A DNA stretch of 64,000 bases, taken from NCBI GenBank assembly GCA_010909165.1, contig MU008157.1, forward strand, positions 496,001 to 560,000, read 5' to 3'. This stretch comes from Anthoceros angustus (lineage: Eukaryota; Streptophyta; Anthocerotopsida; Anthocerotales; Anthocerotaceae). The notes under the pieces were generated by a model. That model saw nothing but the letters and a program-made list of their open reading frames with translations. It did no database searches and was not told the DNA's origin. The position numbers and the translations under genes were made by a program. The stretch's first letter is position 1. The number at the start of each line of letters is the position of its first letter. Positions 1-9,311 of the stretch are shown one piece after another.

Positions 1-2496
1 TCTGCCAGGAGTTTGGTCTCAGCAGAGGAGGATTTGAATGCAGTGTTGTCGTCTGATGGACCTCGTGCTCTGGTGTCGAGGCACAAGGATTTGCTTGCAG
101 CTGCTATGGCGGAGGGGTCAGCACAACCGAATTCTGCAGCAGCTAACGTTGAGAAGGGGAATGGGTACGGTGCAGCTGTCATTATCAGGGCCTGGGTGTC
201 TGCTCAAATCGCTCCTGGCTGGCACTCGAGCCATGGAGACGATCCTCAAGTTCCACTAGGCAGCAAGGCTGTCATTCATCTCAGGTTAGGGGTGCATGCT
301 GACTCTCAGAAACTGGATGAGGAATATGCCCTGCCTGGCAGGTCTAGGATGGTTGACGATGTGACAACGAATAGGCAGGCAAGAGACTTGTTCTTTTTGC
401 TAGTATTACAGGGTTCGGCTGTTAATTCCAGACCAGCGCAGTCTGTTCCAAGGATCACAGAGGACAAGAATTACCTCTACTATTTGTCCGAAACATCGTC
501 ACTGCTAGATCTCGCCCTGGCAGTGAGAGGGGAGGTGCCTGGGGAAGCTTCAGAGAGACAGGGGCAGATGCGTCTGGGCCGCCCCCAATTTACACCGTGT
601 CCAGCGGGGATGGATGTAGACGAAAATGAGGCTCCAGAGTTGTCATCACTTTCTTGGCTTGAAGGCCCAGCATCTGAGAGCATTTCCAGGTTGCGTGTAC
701 TGCTGTCGCCAGTGTTGCAAGGGAATGGTACTAGGACTGAAATGCCTTGTCCTGGGAGTGTCCTTCTACATGGACCACCTGCATGTGGGAAGACTCGACT
801 GGCTTTGGCACTCGCTCGAGATCTGAAGAATGACCCTTCCATAGTGGCCCACACTGTCCTTGTGAGGTGCCCTGAACTGGTTGGGGAGCAAGCCCAAACT
901 GTGAGAGCTGCACTTGAGGAAGCCATCTCTGAGGCACACCTACATGCACCGTCTTTGATCATACTGGATTCTTTGGATGCTCTCTTTCCTTCTTCAGATT
1001 CTGGAGGAAGTGAGCCTGGTATCGCTGCTCTTGCTGAATTCCTCGGGGACCTGATGGATGCCGCGCAGAGAAGCTGTGGACTAGCAGCAACTGCTTTTCT
1101 TGGGGTAGCAAAATCACCTACAACTCTTCCAGCAACGCTGTGCTGTGCCGGAAGATTTGACTTCTATGTGGAGTTACCAGCTCCAGCAGCCAAAGCAAGG
1201 GCAGCCATCCTAGTGCAAGCAGTTGAATCTCGTAGATTTGTATGCTCTCAACAAGTTGCAGACAACGTGGCAGCAAGCTGTGATGGATGTGATGCAATAG
1301 ACTTGGAAGTTCTGGTGGACAGAGCAGTCCATTCAGCCACTGCACGCTACCTTTCTCCCAACGTGGCTCCGTTACCTAGTTCAGCTCCTGCTACTGCTAC
1401 ACCTATAAACGCAGGAGCAGGGGAGGGTGGCAGACTGCAGCGATCAAGGGCACTGACAAGGATGAGTGCAGAGCATGCTCATTTGTTGATGCGCAGAGAG
1501 AAGTTTGAGCTCCTGGAGCAGGATTTTTTGTTTGCACTTGAAGACTTTGTGCCGGTTGCTATGAGGGGCATTGCCAAGAAAGCATCTCAAGGAGAACAGA
1601 TGGGTTGGGACGACGTCGGAGGCTTAACTGAACCTTGTCACAAAATTAAAGACATGCTGGAGACGCCTGCAAAGCATAGCAAGATTTTTGCAGAGGCTCC
1701 CTTGAGGTTGAGATCAGGGGTTCTGCTATTTGGGCCCCCTGGATGTGGCAAGACTCATCTGGTAGGTGCAGCTGCAGCAGCATGTTCACTCCGCTTTATA
1801 TCTGTGAAGGGACCTGAACTTCTGAATAAGTACATCGGAGCTTCTGAACAGGCAGTTAGAGATCTTTTCTCAAGGGCGGCTTCTGCAGCTCCCTGCATCT
1901 TGTTTTTTGACGAGTTTGACGCAATAGCACCAAAAAGAGGGCACGATAACACAGGTGTGACAGATCGTGTTGTGAACCAGCTTCTGACAGAACTGGACGG
2001 CGTACAAGCCCTCAACGGTGTGTTTGTGTTTGCTGCAACCAGCCGGCCTGACCTTCTGGACGCGGCACTCCTAAGGCCAGGGCGGTTGGATCGGCTCCTT
2101 TTCTGTGACTTTCCGTCCACCGAAGAGCGCGGGGACATTTTGAGAATACTGTCCCGCAAATTGCCTTTGGCGGAAGATGTTGATCTGAACCTGTTAGCAT
2201 CGATGACGAATGGTTTTAGTGGTGCAGATTTGCAGGCTGTGCTTTCAGATGCGCAGTTGGAGTCCATCCACTGTTTTCTGGATACCTGTGAAGAGGGCAC
2301 TTTGGCCAGTGGAGGTGAGGAGAGGAAGCCTTTCATTACTATGGCACAACTGGAGGCCACAGCCGCGAAGGCAAGGCCTTCTGTGACAGAGTCGGAGAAG
2401 AAAAGACTCAATGCCATATATGACAACTTCTTGGGTAACAGGTCTGCGTCTTCTATGGCAAGGGACACCAAAGGCAAGCGAGCCACTTTGGCGTGA
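1..2496 (+). CDS. PEX1: Peroxin 1 (PEX1), double AAA+ ATPase, 3' part
   Basis: PEX1 pairs with PEX6 as the AAA+ motor that pulls the PTS1 receptor PEX5 out of the peroxisome membrane for recycling. The frame is open from base 1, so the gene starts outside the window; the 5' lipid-binding N-domain is largely missing. About 830 residues are present. Counting from base 13, the first AAA domain has Walker A GPPACGKT (residues 254-261) and a degenerate Walker B (LIILDS, about 315-320) without the catalytic Glu. The second has Walker A GPPGCGKT (574-581), Walker B LFFDEFD (630-636) and the arginine-finger segment LRPGRLDR (about 688). An inactive D1 with an active D2 is the known PEX1 arrangement. 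The tail is basic and ends at TGA 2494. No intron is visible in this 2.5 kb. Confident assignment. Confidence 0.95.
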   Translation, partial: SARSLVSAEEDLNAVLSSDGPRALVSRHKDLLAAAMAEGSAQPNSAAANVEKGNGYGAAVIIRAWVSAQIAPGWHSSHGDDPQVPLGSKAVIHLRLGVHADSQKLDEEYALPGRSRMVDDVTTNRQARDLFFLLVLQGSAVNSRPAQSVPRITEDKNYLYYLSETSSLLDLALAVRGEVPGEASERQGQMRLGRPQFTPCPAGMDVDENEAPELSSLSWLEGPASESISRLRVLLSPVLQGNGTRTEMPCPGSVLLHGPPACGKTRLALALARDLKNDPSIVAHTVLVRCPELVGEQAQTVRAALEEAISEAHLHAPSLIILDSLDALFPSSDSGGSEPGIAALAEFLGDLMDAAQRSCGLAATAFLGVAKSPTTLPATLCCAGRFDFYVELPAPAAKARAAILVQAVESRRFVCSQQVADNVAASCDGCDAIDLEVLVDRAVHSATARYLSPNVAPLPSSAPATATPINAGAGEGGRLQRSRALTRMSAEHAHLLMRREKFELLEQDFLFALEDFVPVAMRGIAKKASQGEQMGWDDVGGLTEPCHKIKDMLETPAKHSKIFAEAPLRLRSGVLLFGPPGCGKTHLVGAAAAACSLRFISVKGPELLNKYIGASEQAVRDLFSRAASAAPCILFFDEFDAIAPKRGHDNTGVTDRVVNQLLTELDGVQALNGVFVFAATSRPDLLDAALLRPGRLDRLLFCDFPSTEERGDILRILSRKLPLAEDVDLNLLASMTNGFSGADLQAVLSDAQLESIHCFLDTCEEGTLASGGEERKPFITMAQLEATAAKARPSVTESEKKRLNAIYDNFLGNRSASSMARDTKGKRATLA

Positions 2497-2889
2497 CTTT
2501 TGCAAGTACTCGTGCAACAAGGCGAGGAGGTTGTTGTCATGTCAGATCTTCTGGTCCCAGCAAACTCAGGTACCTAATAACAAATGCCTCCGAAAGCCTG
2601 TAAAAGGCTGTTCTAAAACTCTGACTCCACTCCCAACGTCCTGCATCACCTAGCCAGTATCAGGGCGCTGGCCTCTCTCTCTATCCAGGTAACCTGGTCC
2701 GAAGTCAGGCAGCCGTGATTCGCAAGAAGTACCGGTATCTACCTTCCATTGCCAGCACATCAATCGCTGAACTGTGTACATATGTAATCGTAACATCACC
2801 GGTCGCGAAAGGACGTTGCAGTCATTCCCCTAGGATGATGTGCATTGAGTACCTAGTTTTGGAGAACCAACTTTTTTTGCTCTATCTAA

Positions 2890-3024
2890 AAGAAGAAGAA
2901 GAATACATTATAATCCACTTGGACGAAAGTTTCCCGTCATGGGACTTGGTACTTACCAACGTGTACCATGGTGTGCCTAACCTACTTGCACCAAGGGCAT
3001 GGGCATCCACCCCCTTCAGGCACC
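2890..3024 (-). mobile_element. SINE-like element, copy 1
   Basis: Read on the minus strand it starts GGTGCCTGAAGG, passes GTGGATGCCC and a TAC-AAG-TCCC box-B-like segment, and ends in TTC repeats. It is about 130 bp and has the same order of blocks as the other copies listed here. Its last 40 bases are diverged (TATAATGTATTC in place of TAAATAAAATTC). Confidence 0.65.
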
Positions 3025-3454
3025 CCATCTAAGTACCGATGTACCTGATCCGCATGTCCATCCATATTGCAGGGTCGCCGCTCAATAGTTATCAAACCTG
3101 TAGTCGCACACTTGCATAATTACAGAAAATCACGAGCATAGGACTAAGTAGATAGGTAGTTGCTATGAATGTTGTGCCGAGAAGAAAACAATTCGGAGCA
3201 CACGGTAGCGTGGTGTATCCATATGGCCTGGGTTCAAGCCACCTCCTGCTGGTTCAAAGTTTGTGTTCACATCACCCTATTCTCCGTACCCTGGGCATCC
3301 ACTAGTCTCCCGGGGTGTTCGAGGCGGAGCGTCCGAACCCTTTGCTTCAAGCACAATTCAGATGCTATGTAGCAACAAAGAAGCCCAGGAATGAGAGCGG
3401 CCGGACTAATTATGAAGACATGAAAAGATTTGTATGCCTTTATGGACCCAGGTA

Positions 3455-3580
3455 TGAGGTGAGAGAGGCTCGAACTCTCGACCTTAGGATTCCTCTAGAA
3501 GAAGAAGAAGAAGAATTTTATTTAAGTCCACTAAGGACCTAGAGGTATGAGACCTACGCTAGCCAATGCGCCACCACCCC
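3455..3580 (-). pseudogene. tRNA-Met(CAU) pseudogene with long intron
   Basis: This is the first of two copies in the tandem duplication. The anticodon arm (GGTCTCATA) and T arm (GAGAGTTCGAGCCTCTC) remain. The D arm has lost bases relative to the second copy (GCGCATTGG for GCGCAGTTGG; TAGCGTAGG for TAGCGCGTAGG), so normal folding is unlikely. The intron holds the same foreign 40-base tail as copy 2. Confidence 0.75.
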
Positions 3581-3647
3581 ATGATGTACAAGTGCCTATC
3601 TTCTAATGTAGAGATCAAAACATTTTGAGGTGGAGCTTAATTAAAAG

Positions 3648-3773
3648 ACGAAGAAGAAGAATTTTATTTAAGTCCACTAAGGACGGATTCTCAATGGGAC
3701 TTGGTACTTAACAACTTGTATCATGGTGTGCCTAAGCTATTTGCACCAAGGGCATCCACTCCCTTTAGGCACC
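3648..3773 (-). mobile_element. SINE-like element, copy 2
   Basis: A full-length copy on the minus strand: head GGTGCCTAAAGGGAGTGG, internal TAGCTTAGGC (box-A-like) and GTACCAAGTCC (matches 8 of 11 bases of the Pol III B-box consensus), then CCTTAGTGGACTTAAATAAA and a TTC-repeat tail. The hairpin found in other copies is disrupted here. Confidence 0.75.
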
Positions 3774-4231
3774 GTGGCGCGACTTTTCTTGGACAGCAGC
3801 AATCCGTGTCGTTGTAGGAAGGAGTTCGTTCCCAAGGAATAGCCAGTCCGTTTCGGCGTTCGGCGATTCTCGTCTTACTGCGTCCGCTCGCCCAACGCAC
3901 CCACTCCTCAGTTCACGTCTAACTACTCGCGACAAACACCGCACAGCCCGGTATGGCCAAGCGTTTAAGGACCCGTTCGCGTCGTTTGTTCACGTTCATA
4001 CTCACATCCTCGTCCGTGCCTCTCTCTATCCAGGTAACCTGGTCCGAAGTCAGGCAGCCGTGATTCGCAAGAAGTACCGGTATCTACCTTCCATTGCCAG
4101 CACATCAATCGCTGAACTGTGTACATATGTAATCGTAACATCACCGGTCGCGAAAGGACGTTGCAGTCATTCCCCTAGGATGATGTGCATTGAGTACCTA
4201 GTTTTGGAGAACCAACTTTTTGCTCTATCTA

Positions 4232-4364
4232 AAGAAGAAGAAGAATACATTATAATCCACTTGGACGAAAGTTTCCCGTCATGGGACTTGGTACTTACCA
4301 ACGTGTACCATGGTGTGCCTAACCTACTTGCACCAAGGGCATGGGCATCCACCCTTCAGGCACC
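4232..4364 (-). mobile_element. SINE-like element, copy 3
   Basis: This is the duplicate of copy 1 in the second tandem unit. It differs mainly in homopolymer lengths (five T's instead of seven, three C's instead of five). Confidence 0.65.
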
Positions 4365-4780
4365 CCATCTAAGTACCGATGTACCTGATCCGCATGTCCA
4401 TCCATATTGCAGGGTCGCCGCTCAATAGTTATCAAACCTGTAGTCGCACACTTGCATAATTACAGAAAATCACGAGCATAGGACTAAGTAGATAGGTAGT
4501 TGCTATGAATGTTGTGCCGAGAAGAAAACAATTGCACACGGTGGCGTGGTGTATCCATATGGCACAGGTTCAAGCCACCTCCTGGTTCAAAGTTTGTGTT
4601 CACATCACCCTATTCTCCGCACACAGGCATCCACTAGTCTCCCGGGGTGTTCGAGGCGTCCAACCCTTTGCTTCAAGCACAATTCAGATGCTATGTAGCA
4701 ACAAAGAAGCCCAGGAATGAGAGCGGCCGGACTAATTATGAAGACATGAAAAGATTTGTATGCCTTTATGGACCCAGGTA

Positions 4781-4909
4781 TGAGGTGAGAGAGGCTCGAA
4801 CTCTCGACCTTAGGATTCCTCTAGAAGAAGAAGAAGAAGAATTTTATTTAAGTCCACTAAGGACCTAGAGGTATGAGACCTACGCGCTAGCCAACTGCGC
4901 CACCACCCC
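4781..4909 (-). tRNA. trnM-CAU: tRNA-Met(CAU), elongator, with expanded intron
   Basis: On the minus strand the gene starts GGGGTGGTGGCGCAGTTGG, has anticodon CAT in GGTCTCATA, and ends with T arm GAGAGTTCGAGCCTCTC and CTCACCTCA. One base in the 3' acceptor strand (CACCTC for CACCCC) still pairs by G-U wobble. Elongator tRNA-Met normally has a short intron in plants; the gene at 30848-30932 has one of about 12 nt. Here the span is 129 nt, so the intron is about 56 nt. It contains a 40-base piece identical to the 3' tail of the SINE/LINE family (CTTAGTGGACTTAAATAAAA then TTC repeats), flanked by CCTCTAG and CTAGAGG, which can pair. Whether it is still spliced is unknown. Confidence 0.75.
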
Positions 4910-4977
4910 ATGATGTACAAGTGCCTATCTTCTAATGTAGAGATCAAAAACATTTTGAGGTGGAGCTTAATTAAAAG

Positions 4978-5106
4978 ACGAAGAAGAAGAATTTTATTTA
5001 AGTCCACTAAGGACGGATTTCTGTCAATGGGACTTGGTACTTAACAACTTGTATCATGGTGTGCCTAAGCTATTTGCACCAAGGGCATCCACTCCCTTTA
5101 GGCACC
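4978..5106 (-). mobile_element. SINE-like element, copy 4
   Basis: This is the duplicate of copy 2 in the second tandem unit, with intact head GGTGCCTAAAGGGAGTGG, both Pol III-like boxes and the TTC-repeat tail. Confidence 0.75.
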
Positions 5107-5385
5107 TGTGGCGCGACTTTTGCTGACGGCCAGCCGGGCGCGCACAATCCCGTGTCGTTGTAGGAAGGAGTTCGTTCCCAAGGGAATGACAGGCTCCGTT
5201 TGCAGCGTTTCAGGCGATTCTCGTCTTACTTTGCGTCCGTTCAGTTCCAACGCACACACTCCTCAGTTCACGTCTAACTACTCGCGACAAACACCGCACA
5301 GGCCCGGTATGGCCAAACGTTTAAGGACCCGTTCGCGTCCGTTTCGTTCACGTTCGTTACTCACACCTCGTCCGTTCCTCTCTCC

Positions 5386-6380
5386 ACTCACACTACACTT
5401 ATCAGTCTTAAGGAAAGACGCGCGGGTTACACAGTCCGGACCTCCTCCGTCGTTCTACCGGGCCTCTCCGTCCGGGCTCTGCACGCCCTCCCGGAGTCCC
5501 TCCGGCTCACACGTTCCGGTCCGTTCGGTGGCGGGCGCGGCTCGGGCGAGCACGGTCCCGCCACCTCCCCGCACACACCACAACACGTTAGGTCCGTCAC
5601 GGGACCACGATCAATCCCTCCGAGTCGCCGTGCTCGCCGACTCGAGGACTCACGTTAGCAAGAAGACACACAAAGGTGCAAGAACGCGGCATCAACACCA
5701 AGAGAAAGATGATTTATTAGCGTGACCCTCTTATACTACGCCGGTCGGCGTCTTTATTACACCCCTATTACGGTGATGGCATTTCGGTGTACTAATCGAC
5801 CGCCTACCATCCTATTCCTCCTCCTATCTCCTTCGCCGGCGGTGGGGGGGAAGGTCCGAGTTCCGCCTTGGGATTGGTGGTCCAATCTCCCGTCACGGCG
5901 GTTGCGGCGCAATCGGATGATCCGCGAGGCGGACCTCCTCTCCCGGAATCACAGCCGGGTTGGGCTCGGCGGTCGGCGCCGCCGTTACCACGTCATCCTC
6001 CCTGGCCTCCCATGGGTCCCCTCGGTGGGGCCTATATCTGCTCCCCAGCGTAAGTCGAAGGGCTCCTCCTTCTTGCCGAGTCGACCTCGAGGTCCGGTCT
6101 CGACTCAGTGAACTCCGGTCGGCTTATTTCTGAGTCCGGTGGGTCCGGCCGTCTCGGGTTCGGACCTCGGTCCGAACTTATTCAGTCCGGTCCCCAAGCT
6201 CGGACCCCCCACTGTGGACCTCGTCTTGCTAGGTCCTCCTCCCTACCCCCCGACCCTTGTCTTGGTTGGGTTGGCTCCCCTGCACTTTCAGGCCCGTCAC
6301 CTCCCTTCTCCTGAGCGGGTGGTGGTGAACTTACCCTAGGGTCCGTTGCGTCCGCTCCTCTTGGGGCTCTTCTCCTTGCC
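5386..6380. other. GC-rich non-genic stretch
   Basis: No gene is recognised. The stretch is rich in TCCGG and CGG words. It contains a TTATACTACGCC segment near 5750 that could be a promoter-like box inside a mobile-element terminal repeat, but I found no second copy in the window to prove a terminal repeat. Confidence 0.3.
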
Positions 6381-8690
6381 GTCGTCTCCAAACAGGGCCC
6401 CTAGGGTCCCTGTACTGTCCCCGTGCCCTTCTTCCCCTCAGGGGCCTTCCGAGGGGTCAGGCGTGGTGAGAGGCCTCTGCCGGGGAGCTCGGTGTGGTAA
6501 TAGGCAAAGTCCGAATCCACTTGTTGGATTGCCTCTTCCACGTGTGCGGGCACCGATACTCCCTTCGCCATAGGTGCTCAGGTCTTGCCGGCTTGTTGGT
6601 CCACCTCCCGAGTTTGATATGGGCGGGGCTGCTTCTCATGGCAGGCTGCCTCGGTCACCTCCAGTGTCATGTTGCTCCACTGCTCCAACTCCTCCGCTTG
6701 GTTCATTTGCCGGCTTGCCCGCCATAGCGCGGCGTTCCGCCTTCCTCGGTGGACCAGCGGCTTCTTATGCCTTCCGGCGCCCTCGCCTCTTTGTCCATTC
6801 TTACATTAACTCCGCCATCTCCCTCTCTCGACGGTGCAACCTTGCGGGCGGGCTTCGCCGAGCCCTTCTCCATCTCGGCGGCGTCCTGCTCCTGTTCCGC
6901 CGTCTGCTCCGTCGCCAGCGGGCCGCTCTATTTCCCGGTCGCGTTCCGCGACCATGTCCTGCAGACTACCATTCCTCTCAATGATAGTTTGAAGCTGCAG
7001 CTCCAAAGTCTCCTTGCGGTCTTCCATCTCCTGCCGCTGCTGCTCCACCTCCCGGAGCTGAGTCTGGAGATCCTCCATCTCCTTGTCGCGAACTTCTTGG
7101 GCCTGGCTGGTCCGCGCTTGCTCCGCCACCTCCTGCTCCATCTTCAGGCAGAGCTGGAGGCGCTCTATCTCCGCTCGAAGTCCTGGATTCTCTTGTTGAG
7201 AACCCCTTGCTGCTTTGCCAGCGTCTTGGAGTTGTAACTCCAAGGTGTCCTTCTTGTCCTCCTCCTCCGCCTCCCTTCTCCTGCTTGTGCATACAGGGTC
7301 CCCGATTTCCGGGTCTTGGCCTCAGTGTTTTTGCACGGCTCGTCCGTGCTTGCTCACTGCTCGGCCTTGATTGGCGTGGCTCTAGCCTCCCTCCACGGTT
7401 CGATCACGCCGATAGTGATCGCGATCGGCCGCCGTGGCTTCCGCCTCCTTGGCCACCTTCACGAGCCTCTCGGCTTGGCTCGGTCGGTCAGCTGCCTCCG
7501 CGGTCCGCGCCGCTGCTTGCGCCCGGGCCTCTCGCTTCTGCTGCGCTACCCCTCACTGCGAGGTCCTCGGCCAGCTTGGGCCTCCTTAGCTGCCGGTGCT
7601 CCTCCGGTGAAGGAATTTAGTCCGGTCCTTGCGGATGGACGGACCTCCCTCTCGGCCTCGGCGTTTCCCTTCCTCAATCCGGCCGAGCTTGGCCTTCCTT
7701 CTGCCTCCTGGGCCCCTCAGCTCACGGAGGAGTACCATGCGCCTCGGGTGGCTTCTACCTCCGGGTCTTCTCGGCCATCCCAGAGACCCCAAAGCATACC
7801 GTCCATGGCGGTAGCAGGACCGCCGTGTTTCTTCCACGGCGCTGAGTGAGGCTCCCACAAAGTCCGTGGCGGGGCCGGCATTTCACGGTCCGCCAAGGAC
7901 CTCCATACCTTGTCGGAGTAAGTCGGTGGGTTCTCCGGACCTAATCGGGACCCTTAGGTCCCCGAGGCCGAGCTTCACCCTCCTTGGCCCCAGGCGCGAG
8001 CTCCTTCTCGCCCTTTTTCTCACAGGGCTCGGAGGTGAGGGAGTCCGGAGCAAGCCCTTTTGCCCCTTCACATCGGCAGGACCGGCTCGGTCAGTGCGGT
8101 GTCCTCCTCCTCCACAGGCGTCCCTCTCGCCTCCTTACCGCTTCCTCCGCTTCTTGCCACTCAGGTGGCGGGGTAAGTCTTGGCACCAGGTGCAGCGTTG
8201 GTAAGTGGTCTTGCGTCTCTTGGCTCCCTCACAGTCGGCGGGGCTCCATGGTATGGTTGTGGTGGTGGCGGGGCGGGGGTCGGGCCGCTTCTGCTTGGGG
8301 CTGCTCGGTTGGGGCACGGGAGGAGGAGGCGGGAATTTCTTCCCATACTTCCACAGGTGGTGAGGGGTCCGTTCAGGGCGTATGGAGTCCGGAATCCCTC
8401 CCCGCCTCCTCCCGGTCCGTTTGGCCTTCTCGGCCTCCTCCCTCGGCGCCCTTGCCCGCTCCACTTCCGGCGGGCCTCAGTCCTTTCGGGCGCCCGCTCA
8501 AGCTCTCCCTCCTTGAGGAGCTCAATGCCCCATACATGGATGGGGCGGGGGCCAGAATGGCGAGGGCTTCTCGGCCCCGAGCTTGGGCCTCTGACTAAAC
8601 CGGCGAAGATAATCCTTCCAGTCCGCCTCTTCCCAGCTAGGCGCAGGAATACCAACAGATTGTCACACCGAGGGAAGTACATTTGAACGA
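6381..8690 (-). pseudogene. Decayed minus-strand coding region with coiled coil
   Basis: The minus strand shows protein-like composition in changing frames. The clearest part is 6806-7243: about 100 residues with a strong heptad pattern rich in Glu, Gln and Leu (for example AEIERLQLCLKMEQEVAEQA and LQTQLREVEQQRQEMEDRKE). Other pieces are charged or Pro-rich (8135-8464 with a CTWC pair; near 8600 a DWKDYLRRFSQRPKLG segment). No single frame stays open, so it is frameshifted many times. It could be the gag-like part of a non-autonomous LTR element or a dead host gene. I do not recognise the family. Confidence 0.4.
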
Positions 8691-8698
8691 ATCTTGAT

Positions 8699-8729
8699 CC
8701 TTGGTCTTGGTCTTGGTCTTGGTCTTGGG
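8699..8729 (+). repeat. CTTGGT microsatellite
   Basis: About five tandem hexamers (TTGGTC) followed by TTGGG. From 8730 to 9311 no other gene or repeat is visible; this is the upstream region of AspRS. Confidence 0.85.
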
Positions 8730-9311
8730 AACTTCACATTAGGACACAGATTTCTCAATCCACCAGCCTGGGTAGTGTTGATATATCAGCAGGTTACTTG
8801 TCCAGCAAGCATCACCAAACCAAGGAAGAAAAGAATCTATTCAAACACTTGGTAATCCGCCAACAGCACATTGCTGTTACACATTGCTGTTACATTTATC
8901 AGAACGTTGTCTTCTCGAAATATCTTTTCTCAACACAATGGCTTAGTTTCAAGGTTTGGCTGATGGTCACCGGCTCCGGCAACAGCAACAGCTACAGCAG
9001 TGCGAGGGAGGGTCCCGTATTTCAGGACACAGGCTGCCAATCCGCCAACCTAAAGTGTTGATAGCAGCAAGCATTACTAAACAGAGTATGACAACACAAT
9101 GCCCCCGTTCTGGCTCTAACCTGGAATTCACTGAGCTGTTCCCTCACCTTGCATCACAGCGTTGGCTCTGGTACCGGCTAAAGGGCTTGACATGCTGCGT
9201 TCTCACTCTCATGCTTGCAGGAAGCTACCAAGCTGAGTTCAACTTTCCTTCACGTGTAGCAAGGGTACCACTCCAGCGGAGTGGTTTTTCGGTGGCGGCC
9301 CGAACAGCAGG

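Larger units (their letters stand above)
2671..5385. repeat. Tandem duplication of a 1.35-kb unit
   Basis: Bases 2671-4017 recur in the same order at 4018-about 5385. Both copies run from a CTCTCTCTATCCAGG start through two SINE copies and an interrupted tRNA-Met to a GC-rich end (TCACGTCTAACTACTCGCGA in both). Long stretches are identical, but the copies differ by many 1-8 base indels, for example at 3190-3335 against 4530-4660. No protein gene is visible in the unit. Confidence 0.9.

Noticed and set aside
1755-2540. 261-codon open frame antisense to PEX1
   Set aside because: It mirrors the D2 domain coding strand and has no family features; a shadow of codon bias in PEX1.
7984-8598. 204- and 168-codon plus-strand open frames in GC-rich DNA
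   Set aside because: Pro/Gly/Arg/Ser-rich shadows without domains; the minus strand has the better coding character.
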